NCBI GenBank assembly: GCA_958425285.1
Contig: CATZVV010000062.1
Span: forward strand, 1-8,588
Direction of reading: 5' to 3'
Origin: an uncultured Lachnoclostridium sp.
GTDB taxonomy: Bacteria > Bacillota > Clostridia > Lachnospirales > Lachnospiraceae
Length of the DNA: 8,588 nucleotides
The position numbers and the translations under genes were made by a program. The first letter of the stretch is position 1. Each line of letters starts with the position of its first letter. The notes under the pieces were generated by a model. It did not search any database. It was not told the DNA's origin and was given only the letters and a program-made list of their open reading frames with translations. Positions 1 to 6,741 of the stretch are shown here, piece by piece.

Positions 1-1473
1 ATGGGCAGTTCCAAAGTGGCAGTAGGAGTGCGGAAAGACCTCTTTTGTCATATTGAGCGGCTATCACTTCGTTTTTTTCAGAAAAACAATACCGGTGAAC
101 TAATGGCAAGGGTAAAAGATGATGTAGACCGACTGTGGAATCTGACAAGTTATGTCAGTATGTTAGTGATAGAAGTTGTCATTCATTGTAGTTTTGTATT
201 ATTTTGTATGTTTCAGCTCAACTGGGCATTGACAATTGTGCCGCTTTTGATTGTACCAGCAGTTGCGGTTATGGCAATACGTATGGAGAAGAAACTGGAT
301 GCTACATATGGTGACATTAGCGAAGAAAATGCTATTTTAAATACGATTGCACAGGAAAATCTGGGAGGTGTACGGACCGTTAAATCTTTTGCCAGAGAGG
401 ATTACGAGATTCAAAAGTTTGGGAAAAGCAATCATAAATACATGCAGAAAAACCTTGAGATGGTACGTACCGTATCAAATTATTATCCGACGATTCAGTT
501 TTGTACAAGAACATTGCTTGTACTCGTTGTTGTTATAGGCGGTATTTTAACAGTTTATGGGAAAATTACACTTGGCTCCCTAGGTGCGTTTATTGAATAC
601 ACCAATAATCTTGTCTGGCCGTTGGAAATTATCGGGTGGCTTGTGAAGGATGTAGCGGCGGCAATTGCTTCAGATAAAAAAATCAGAAAAATATTAGAAG
701 AAGATTCGGAGGTAAAGGAGGTCCAAACTCCGGTTCGTATGGGACGGGCAAAGGGAAATATTTCATTTAGGCATGTTAGTTTTTCAAGAAAAAAGGAACA
801 CATAATCCAAGATATCAGTTTTTCAGTACAGGAAGGCAGGACACTCGGGATTATGGGCGCGACAGGTTCCGGTAAAAGTACAATTATTGAACTTTTGGAA
901 CGGTTTTATGATCCGGAGGAGGGAGAAATCCAGTTGGATGGAATTGATATACGGAAACTTTCATTGGCTGAACTTAGGGAAAATATTTCACTTGTTATGC
1001 AGGATGTCTTTCTTTTTTCTGATACGATTGAAGAAAATATCCAGATGGGTTCTGCATATGATATCAGCAGTGAGGAGATACGATATTTTGCAGGCATTGC
1101 ACATGCAAGTGGTTTTGTAGAGAAAATGGAAGAAGGATACCAGACAGTGATTGGGGAACGGGGGATTGGTTTGTCAGGAGGACAGAAACAAAGAATTAGT
1201 ATTGCGCGTGCTCTGGCAAAAAAGGCTCCAGTACTGATTTTGGATGATTCTACATCGGCACTTGATATGGAGACGGAAAAGAAAATTCAAAAGGAATTGG
1301 CTGCAATGACGGATACGACAAAAATTATTATCGCACATCGGATTTCTGCCGTCCGTGATGCGGATGAAATTATTATCTTGCGGGATGGAAGAATTGCAGA
1401 GCGTGGGACACATGAAGAATTGTTAAAAAAACGCGGGCTGTATTATGAAACGTATGAGGTTCAATATGGCTAA
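1..1473 (+). CDS. Heterodimeric ABC exporter half, non-catalytic-site subunit (BmrC/LmrC-like), N-terminus missing
   Basis: Half-transporter with a membrane domain fused to an ATPase, which pairs with the next gene to export a drug, lipid or peptide; the substrate is unknown. The hydrophobic stretches near residues 52-95 and 169-222 correspond roughly to TM3-TM6. The ATPase domain follows: Walker A GATGSGKST (286-294), Q-loop Q334, signature LSGGQ (391-395), Walker B VLILDD (411-416) and switch His446. The usual catalytic Glu after Walker B is Asp416, as is known for the BmrC, LmrC and TM287 subunits. The aromatic A-loop residue appears replaced by Arg263. At 490 residues it is roughly 80-100 short of the family norm, and TM1-TM2 are absent. 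The window opens exactly on an ATG, so either the gene continues upstream or it is genuinely truncated; this cannot be decided here. It ends with TAA, 27 bases before the partner's preferred start. Confidence 0.9.
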   Translation: MGSSKVAVGVRKDLFCHIERLSLRFFQKNNTGELMARVKDDVDRLWNLTSYVSMLVIEVVIHCSFVLFCMFQLNWALTIVPLLIVPAVAVMAIRMEKKLDATYGDISEENAILNTIAQENLGGVRTVKSFAREDYEIQKFGKSNHKYMQKNLEMVRTVSNYYPTIQFCTRTLLVLVVVIGGILTVYGKITLGSLGAFIEYTNNLVWPLEIIGWLVKDVAAAIASDKKIRKILEEDSEVKEVQTPVRMGRAKGNISFRHVSFSRKKEHIIQDISFSVQEGRTLGIMGATGSGKSTIIELLERFYDPEEGEIQLDGIDIRKLSLAELRENISLVMQDVFLFSDTIEENIQMGSAYDISSEEIRYFAGIAHASGFVEKMEEGYQTVIGERGIGLSGGQKQRISIARALAKKAPVLILDDSTSALDMETEKKIQKELAAMTDTTKIIIAHRISAVRDADEIIILRDGRIAERGTHEELLKKRGLYYETYEVQYG

Positions 1474-1489
1474 CAAATACGCATGGAAA

Positions 1490-1497
1490 GAGAGAGG
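1490..1497 (+). promoter_or_regulatory. Ribosome binding site that decides the start of the second ABC gene
   Basis: A purine run (AGAGAG, then AGG) lies just before the ATG at 1501. The in-frame ATG at 1483 is preceded only by a pyrimidine- and A-containing stretch without a Shine-Dalgarno match. Spacing to 1501 is short (3-6 bases depending on pairing), so the site is moderate rather than strong. Confidence 0.5.
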
Positions 1498-1500
1498 AAT

Positions 1501-3303
1501 ATGGAAGTGAATACAATTAAGCAGGATGAAGAATTGATGATCCAGTCAAAGAAAAAGACGATTGCAAGACTGCTTATATATTTGTTGGATTATAAAAAAA
1601 AGATTATGCTTGTGCTCCTTTTAATGGCGGGTTCGATTGCCATTATTACAGTAAATCCGTTAATGATTGAGTATATGATTAACCAATGTATTCGGGAGAA
1701 GAATATCGCTGTATTGATAGGAATGGCAGGCATTATGATGGTAATGAATCTGATTCTTATTTTCTTTGTAAAAAAGAGAATGCGCGTAATGGGGGAAGTG
1801 TCAAATGACATTTTGATGAAAATAAGGGGACAGTTATATACCCATTTACAAACACTTAGTATCGCATTTTTTGACAGTCGCCCTACCGGAAAATTATTGG
1901 CACGTGTAATTGGAGATGTGAATTCTTTGCGGGATGTATTAGAGGATAGTGTTGTGACTTTAATTCCAGAATTACTGACTATTATCGTGGTTGCTGTTAT
2001 TATGTTAGTGAAAAATGCAATGTTGGCAGCAGCCGTGTTCATTACTTTGCCATTTTTAATTTTGGGAATGGGCATGATTGAGCATTTTGCACATTTGCGG
2101 TGGCAGATTCACCGGAAAAAGTGTTCGAATGTAAATGCATACGTTCATGAAAATTTTTCGGGAATAAGAGTTGTACAAAGCTTTACATCCGAAGAAAAGT
2201 CAATGAAAGATTTTGATCAGCTGCTTCTTGAGCAGAGAAATTCTTTTTTGAATGCAGTTGTAATACAGGATGCCTTTGGATCGGTTATTGATTTTAGCTG
2301 GGCACTTGGAGCAATTTTGCTGTATTATATCGGAATAAAGATTTTGGGAACCGGAATGGTTGGTGTTGGAACCTTTTTAGCTTTTTCTACATATCTTGGT
2401 ATGTTTTGGGCTCCCATTAATAATATCGGAAATTTTTATAACAAGTTGGTGACAAATATATCGGCAGCAGAGCGTATTTTCGAGGTTATGGACCAGAAAC
2501 CGGATATTGAGGACTTTGATGGTGCAAAAAAATTGGGAAAGATTCAAGGAAATGTAAAATTTGATCACGTCACGTTTGCTTATAAAGGCGATAAGCCGGT
2601 TCTTGAAGATGTTAGTTTTGAAGTGAAAGCGGGTGAAACCATTGCGCTGGTAGGAGAAACAGGAGCTGGTAAGTCAACCATTGCAAATCTCATTAGTCGT
2701 TTTTATGATGTTCAAAGCGGAAGAATATGGATTGAAAAGCATGAGATACGGGAGATAACAATGAAGAGTCTGCGCTCGCAAATGGGTGTTATGACGCAGG
2801 ACAATTTCCTTTTTTCCGGCACTGTCAGAGATAATATACGTTATGGAAAACTAGATGCCTCTGATGAAGAAATTGAAATAGCGGCAAAAGCAGTATGTGC
2901 ACATGAGTTTATTATGAATCTGGAGCACGGATATGATACAGAAATAAGTGAACGTGGAACAAGACTTTCTACCGGGCAGAAGCAGCTTCTTGCCTTTGCC
3001 AGAACAATGGTTGCAGCCCCGCGTATACTGATTTTGGACGAGGCAACCTCTAATATTGATACAAAGACAGAGCAGCTTGTACAAAAGGGGATACAATCCC
3101 TTTTAAAAGGAAGGACATCCTTCATTGTTGCCCATCGTCTTTCTACCATTCGGAAGGCAGATCGCATTTTTGTAATACAGAATGGAGGCATTGTGGAGGA
3201 AGGAAACCATGAAACACTGATGAAGAAACAAGGAATTTATTATCAATTACAAATAGTGGCTTCGGATGTGCAGGAGGAAAGAGGTAAACATTGCGTTCGG
3301 TGA
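1501..3303 (+). CDS. Heterodimeric ABC exporter half, catalytic-site subunit (BmrD/LmrD-like)
   Basis: Complete half-transporter of 600 residues from ATG 1501; an upstream in-frame ATG at 1483 would add six residues but has no ribosome binding site. Six hydrophobic segments are visible near residues 35-57, 70-92, 151-175, 177-197, 258-283 and 287-313. The ATPase domain has Walker A GETGAGKST (385-393), Q433, signature LSTGQ (489-493), Walker B ILILDE with catalytic Glu514, and switch His545. The Thr in the signature replaces the usual second-position Gly. In this architecture that signature faces the Asp-containing site of the partner, making one ATP site degenerate. The other site, from this subunit's Glu514 and the partner's LSGGQ, is canonical. 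The short gap to the preceding gene supports an operon and a membrane heterodimer. The family is known mainly for multidrug export; the actual substrate cannot be read from the sequence. Confidence 0.93.
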   Translation: MEVNTIKQDEELMIQSKKKTIARLLIYLLDYKKKIMLVLLLMAGSIAIITVNPLMIEYMINQCIREKNIAVLIGMAGIMMVMNLILIFFVKKRMRVMGEVSNDILMKIRGQLYTHLQTLSIAFFDSRPTGKLLARVIGDVNSLRDVLEDSVVTLIPELLTIIVVAVIMLVKNAMLAAAVFITLPFLILGMGMIEHFAHLRWQIHRKKCSNVNAYVHENFSGIRVVQSFTSEEKSMKDFDQLLLEQRNSFLNAVVIQDAFGSVIDFSWALGAILLYYIGIKILGTGMVGVGTFLAFSTYLGMFWAPINNIGNFYNKLVTNISAAERIFEVMDQKPDIEDFDGAKKLGKIQGNVKFDHVTFAYKGDKPVLEDVSFEVKAGETIALVGETGAGKSTIANLISRFYDVQSGRIWIEKHEIREITMKSLRSQMGVMTQDNFLFSGTVRDNIRYGKLDASDEEIEIAAKAVCAHEFIMNLEHGYDTEISERGTRLSTGQKQLLAFARTMVAAPRILILDEATSNIDTKTEQLVQKGIQSLLKGRTSFIVAHRLSTIRKADRIFVIQNGGIVEEGNHETLMKKQGIYYQLQIVASDVQEERGKHCVR

Positions 3304-3319
3304 ATAATTGTTATATAAT
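3291..3319 (+). promoter_or_regulatory. Putative sigma-A promoter for the alpha-galactosidase transcription unit
   Basis: A perfect -10 hexamer TATAAT (3314-3319) lies exactly 17 bases downstream of TTGCGT (3291-3296), which matches TTGACA at its first three bases only. The -35 element overlaps the last codons of the ABC gene. Transcription would start near 3326, leaving a leader of roughly 45 bases before the ATG at 3372. No clear terminator precedes it, so read-through from the ABC genes is also possible. I see no convincing operator or cre site. Confidence 0.5.
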
Positions 3320-3358
3320 GCTCATTAGAAGAAAATAGGTGCGAAGTGTGTACATGAT

Positions 3359-3365
3359 GAAAGGA
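3359..3365 (+). promoter_or_regulatory. Ribosome binding site that decides the alpha-galactosidase start
   Basis: GAAAGGA lies six bases before the ATG at 3372. In-frame alternatives are a GTG at 3339 and ATGs at 3354 and 3357, none with a comparable site. Starting at 3372 also places the catalytic residues at the numbers remembered for the Geobacillus enzyme AgaA (478 and 548). Confidence 0.6.
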
Positions 3366-3371
3366 AAAATT

Positions 3372-5555
3372 ATGAGTATCCGATACTATGAAGAAGAACA
3401 GGTTTTTCATATAAAAAGTGAAAATACATCATATTTAATTGGTATTGCAGATGAAAAGTATGTAGGACATATGTATTATGGCAGGAAGCTTGACGAACAG
3501 GATATACCATATCTTTTGAATCTGCAGAGAGGCAATTATCTGCCAAAGGATTTGAAGAGAGAAAAGGTGGCTTTTGAAGACACTTTCCCATGGGAGTTTG
3601 GGTGCCCGGGTCTGGGCGATTTTCATGAGCATTGTATTGAGGTTTACGATTTGGATGGGAATCAGGCACTGGAATTTTTCTATCAGGGATATCAGATTTA
3701 TGAAGGGAAAAAAGCACTCCCGGGCTTGCCAGGGTTATTTGGTTCTCAGAAGGATTGTCAGACGTTGGAATTGACAATGATAGAGTATCATCTAGGACTT
3801 GAATTGACATTGGTATATACTGTATTTCCAGAGGTTGATGTGATTTCACGCTACACTCGTGTGAAGAATGTTGGAGATGAAACACTTGCGCTGGGGCGGC
3901 TGTTCTCACTTTGCTTTGATTTACGTAATCCAGAGGAATATGATTGGATTACTCTTCATGGGGCATGGGGGAGAGAGCGTGCAGTGGAACGGCGTGGAAT
4001 TGCCTATGGAAAGCAGAATGTTAGTTCTGTGCGTGGAGTAAGCAGTCACCAGCTAAATCCATTTATGGCAATTGTGGAAAAAAATGCAACGGAAGACTTT
4101 GGTGAGGTATATGGATTTAATTTTGTATATTCCGGTAATTTTATGGCACAGGTGGAGAAAGATCAATTTTCACATTTACGTGCAGTCATGGGGATTCATC
4201 CATATCAATTTGCATGGGAACTGGGACCGGATGCAGAGTTTGTAGCACCTGAAGTTACGATGACTTTTTCTGCAGGGGGAATTGGACAGATGTCCAGAAA
4301 TTTCCATGATTGTTACCGAAGGCATCTGATTCGGGGGAAATATGCACATCAGAAAAGACCGGTACTTATTAACAACTGGGAAGCGACTTACTTTGATTTT
4401 AATACAGATAAACTGATTTCTATTGCCAGTGAGGCAGCGAAGGCCGGAATTGAGATGCTTGTAATGGATGATGGATGGTTTGGCAAAAGGAATTCGGATG
4501 ATAATTCACTTGGTGACTGGTTTGTCAATGAGGAAAAACTGCCGGGGGGATTAGCTGAATTGGTAGACAAGGTAAATGAATTAGGTATGAAATTTGGCAT
4601 TTGGATGGAACCGGAAATGGTAAATCCGGATTCAAAATTGTACCTGGCACATTCAGACTGGGCATTGCAGTCTACGAGAGTAGAAAGTAGCTTGTCAAGG
4701 AATCAGCTTGTATTAGATTTTTCAAGAAAAGAAGTACGGGACGGCATTTATGAACAAATCCGAACTGTTCTAAAAAGCGCAAATATAGAATATGTAAAAT
4801 GGGATATGAATCGCTCACTGACGAATGTGGCAAGTCGGACGACAGCAAGCGGTGAATTATATCATCGCTATATGCTTGGTGTTTATGAACTACAGGAGCG
4901 TTTAATTACAGATTTTCCGGACTTGCTTTTGGAAAATTGCTCCAGTGGAGGGGGCAGATACGATGCCGGAATGCTATACTATAGTCCTCAAATTTGGTGT
5001 TCGGACTGTACAGATGCGATTGAACGTTTGGAAATCCAATGGGGAACGGCAATGGTCTATCCACTGTCTACAATGGGCGCACATGTAAGTGATTGTCCGA
5101 ACCATGCTACTGGCAGGACAACATCTTTTGCAACGAGGGGGCAAGTAGCTTTGGCGGGAACCTTTGGATATGAATTGGATGTAACAAAAATTGCACCAGA
5201 ACAGCGAGAACAGATCAAGGGACAAGTTAAGTTGTATCATAAATATAATAACTTAATTCGCGAGGGAGATTATTACCGTATTGCATCAACTGCTGATGGG
5301 AAAGATTACGATTGCTATATGGTTGTGTCAAAGGATAAGAAGCAGGCAGTAGTTTCGTTCGTCCGGATTTTAAATCATTTGAGTCGCTTTCATCAGAAGA
5401 TTCGGTTGAAAGGTTTGGATGAAGGCATGCGGTATCATAGAGCAGATACAAATGAGGTATATTATGGAAGTACTTATATGAATGCCGGAATTGAAATCTC
5501 CGGAGCGGATGGAGACTTTGCCGGGCAATTGATTCATTTGACGGCAGAAGCTTAG
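3372..5555 (+). CDS. aga: Alpha-galactosidase, glycoside hydrolase family 36
   Basis: Hydrolyses terminal alpha-1,6-galactose from melibiose, raffinose or stachyose type sugars by a retaining mechanism. There is no signal peptide, so it acts in the cytoplasm on imported oligosaccharides. The 727 residues fit the full family length: an N-terminal beta-supersandwich (about 1-325), a TIM barrel (about 326-640) and a C-terminal beta domain. Visible landmarks are Trp336 (NNWEATYF), Asp366-Asp367 (VMDDGWF), WMEPEMV, Lys476 and nucleophile Asp478 in KWDMNRS, NCSSGGGRYD, and acid/base Asp548 in WCSDCTDA. From memory these numbers coincide with Geobacillus stearothermophilus AgaA, which supports the family call and the ATG at 3372 over the GTG at 3339. 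No sugar transporter or regulator lies beside it. A promoter-like sequence precedes it, and its stop overlaps the ribosome binding site of the polysaccharide gene that follows, so the two are probably co-transcribed. Confidence 0.95.
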   Translation: MSIRYYEEEQVFHIKSENTSYLIGIADEKYVGHMYYGRKLDEQDIPYLLNLQRGNYLPKDLKREKVAFEDTFPWEFGCPGLGDFHEHCIEVYDLDGNQALEFFYQGYQIYEGKKALPGLPGLFGSQKDCQTLELTMIEYHLGLELTLVYTVFPEVDVISRYTRVKNVGDETLALGRLFSLCFDLRNPEEYDWITLHGAWGRERAVERRGIAYGKQNVSSVRGVSSHQLNPFMAIVEKNATEDFGEVYGFNFVYSGNFMAQVEKDQFSHLRAVMGIHPYQFAWELGPDAEFVAPEVTMTFSAGGIGQMSRNFHDCYRRHLIRGKYAHQKRPVLINNWEATYFDFNTDKLISIASEAAKAGIEMLVMDDGWFGKRNSDDNSLGDWFVNEEKLPGGLAELVDKVNELGMKFGIWMEPEMVNPDSKLYLAHSDWALQSTRVESSLSRNQLVLDFSRKEVRDGIYEQIRTVLKSANIEYVKWDMNRSLTNVASRTTASGELYHRYMLGVYELQERLITDFPDLLLENCSSGGGRYDAGMLYYSPQIWCSDCTDAIERLEIQWGTAMVYPLSTMGAHVSDCPNHATGRTTSFATRGQVALAGTFGYELDVTKIAPEQREQIKGQVKLYHKYNNLIREGDYYRIASTADGKDYDCYMVVSKDKKQAVVSFVRILNHLSRFHQKIRLKGLDEGMRYHRADTNEVYYGSTYMNAGIEISGADGDFAGQLIHLTAEA

Positions 5556-5559
5556 GAGG
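5554..5559 (+). promoter_or_regulatory. AGGAGG ribosome binding site overlapping the alpha-galactosidase stop codon
   Basis: A perfect AGGAGG begins inside the TAG stop (5553-5555) and lies eight bases before the ATG at 5568. This arrangement suggests one transcript and translational coupling of the hydrolase and the pyruvyl transferase gene. Confidence 0.8.
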
Positions 5560-5567
5560 AGCTTTAT

Positions 5568-6287
5568 ATGAAAGTGGGATTGTATTTTCACGCAGGAAGT
5601 AAAAACCATGGCTGTGAGGCGTTAGTACGGTCAACTGTAAAAATATTGGGAGGAAAAGATTGTACTTTATATTCAATCCGACAACAGGATGATTTAGCAT
5701 ATCATTTGGATGAATGCTGTATAGTGGAAAAAAACTGGTTGCCCAGGAGAAATTTTTTTTCATGGATTTTTTTAAGTGTGTTTGGGAAGATTGGATGGAT
5801 TCGCGAAGAAGAAAAGCAGCATTATTACACACTTCATAACAGTGCAGATGTTATGCTCTCGATCGGTGGAGATAATTATTGCTATTCCGGACAGCCGCGC
5901 CAACTTGCCTACCTAAATAAGAAATTAAAGGAAAAGGGTAAAAAAACGGTGCTTTGGGGCTGTTCCATTGAACCTGCACTGTTAAAAAATCAGAATATTG
6001 TAGAGGATTTAAAGCGGTATGACCGAATTACCGTTAGAGAGAGTATAACGCGGGAGGCATTAGCGTATGCCGGAGTGAATGAAAACGTGAGACAGTATGC
6101 AGATCCGGCTTTTTGTTTGGAACAAATTTGTTTGCCATTACCAGAAAAGTTTGAAGAAGGGAATACGATAGGGATTAATGTAAGTCCGCTTATTTGTCGT
6201 TACGAGAAAAAAAATGGTGCTGTTTTGGAAAATTATCGTAATTTGATTCGTTACATTATACAGGAAACCGATAATCATATAGCGTAA
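5568..6287 (+). CDS. N-terminal fragment of polysaccharide pyruvyl transferase (239 aa)
   Basis: This is the part that would actually be translated from the strong AGGAGG site: 239 residues ending at TAA. It holds the N-terminal Rossmann-like half with the GGD motif (100-102) but lacks the C-terminal half carrying the conserved Arg-Thr-His motif. Without that half, transferase activity is not expected. Confidence 0.75.
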   Translation: MKVGLYFHAGSKNHGCEALVRSTVKILGGKDCTLYSIRQQDDLAYHLDECCIVEKNWLPRRNFFSWIFLSVFGKIGWIREEEKQHYYTLHNSADVMLSIGGDNYCYSGQPRQLAYLNKKLKEKGKKTVLWGCSIEPALLKNQNIVEDLKRYDRITVRESITREALAYAGVNENVRQYADPAFCLEQICLPLPEKFEEGNTIGINVSPLICRYEKKNGAVLENYRNLIRYIIQETDNHIA

Positions 6288-6302
6288 ATTCCAAACGGTG
6301 TA

Positions 6303-6719
6303 GTGGAAGGAAATGATGATCGGGAAGTTTTGTCCCAATTGTATCATGAATTTGAGAGTACAGGGAGGGTGATTTTAATAGACGATATGGGATGCCGGGA
6401 GTTAAAAGGAGTGATTTCCCGCTGTCGGTTATTTGTTGGTGCCAGAACTCATGCTACAATAGCAGCTTATTCAACCTGTGTACCAACGTTGGTAGTAGGG
6501 TATTCCGTAAAGGCAAGGGGCATTGCAAAAGATTTGTTTGGGACAGAAGAGCATTATGTGTTGCCGGTTCAAAACTTAAAGGAACCAAAGGATTTAGTAA
6601 AAGAGTTTGAATGGCTGTTAACTCATGAGGAAGAGATTCGTGATCAGTTGAAAGAAACTATACCTGATTATATAGAGAGTGCGATGACTGCAGGTTGTGA
6701 GCTTAAAGAAATAGTATAG
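6303..6719 (+). CDS. C-terminal fragment of polysaccharide pyruvyl transferase (138 aa)
   Basis: Same frame as the upstream part, reopening after the stop, with a possible GTG start at 6303 that has no Shine-Dalgarno sequence before it. It carries ILIDDMG, GARTHATIAAYS and the GYSVKARGIAKDLFG segment of the family's C-terminal domain. Independent translation is unlikely; it is best read as the distal remnant of the interrupted gene. Confidence 0.6.
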   Translation: MEGNDDREVLSQLYHEFESTGRVILIDDMGCRELKGVISRCRLFVGARTHATIAAYSTCVPTLVVGYSVKARGIAKDLFGTEEHYVLPVQNLKEPKDLVKEFEWLLTHEEEIRDQLKETIPDYIESAMTAGCELKEIV

Positions 6720-6741
6720 TCTTAAAGTTAGGCTAGGAAAT

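Larger units (their letters stand above)
5568..6719 (+). pseudogene. Polysaccharide pyruvyl transferase family gene interrupted by an in-frame stop
   Basis: The whole reading frame spans 384 codons including the final TAG, a normal length for the family (PF04230, CsaB/WcaK-like). These enzymes typically transfer pyruvate from phosphoenolpyruvate to form a ketal on a sugar of a surface polysaccharide. Family landmarks run across both halves in one frame: a glycine-rich N-terminus HAGSKNHGCEALVR (8-21), GGDNYCY (100-106), WGCSIEP, TVRES, ADPAF, then after the break GARTHA with Arg293 and His295, and GYSVKARGIAKDLFG (311-325). Codon 240 is TAA (6285-6287). A single change from TTA (Leu) would restore the frame, and no frameshift is needed. 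The codons just after the stop read IPN, where relatives commonly have IPH, so the local sequence is suspect beyond the stop itself. It could be a true recent pseudogene, a strain-specific null allele or an assembly error. Confidence 0.85.

Noticed and set aside
1590..2075. Minus-strand open frame of 161 codons opposite the membrane domain of the second ABC gene
   Set aside because: Antisense of AT-rich membrane-helix codons commonly yields Ile/Thr/Asn-rich open frames; there is no independent support.
3316..3327. Small dyad TAAT-GCTC-ATTA over the promoter -10 region
   Set aside because: The four-base arms in AT-rich sequence are expected by chance; this is too weak to call an operator or a terminator.
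3370..3909. Minus-strand open frame of 179 codons opposite the alpha-galactosidase N-terminus
   Set aside because: It is a shadow of a well-supported GH36 gene, with Pro/His/Ser-rich composition and no recognisable domain.
5227..5832. Long minus-strand open frame (201 codons) across the aga / pyruvyl transferase junction
   Set aside because: It lies antisense to two genes with recognised motifs, has no ribosome binding site or family resemblance, and its composition looks like a complement of coding sequence.
6285..6287. Stop-codon recoding (TAA read as an amino acid)
   Set aside because: TAA is used as the normal terminator at 1471-1473 and 8266-8268, and no recoding structure is evident.
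6392..6610. Plus-strand 72-codon frame inside the pyruvyl transferase remnant
   Set aside because: It is out of frame with the conserved RTH and GYSVKARG motifs and has no family resemblance.
6720..6741. Possible terminator or promoter between the pyruvyl transferase and flippase genes
   Set aside because: The 22-base gap has no GC-rich hairpin, T-run or hexamer pair; it only holds a weak ribosome binding site.
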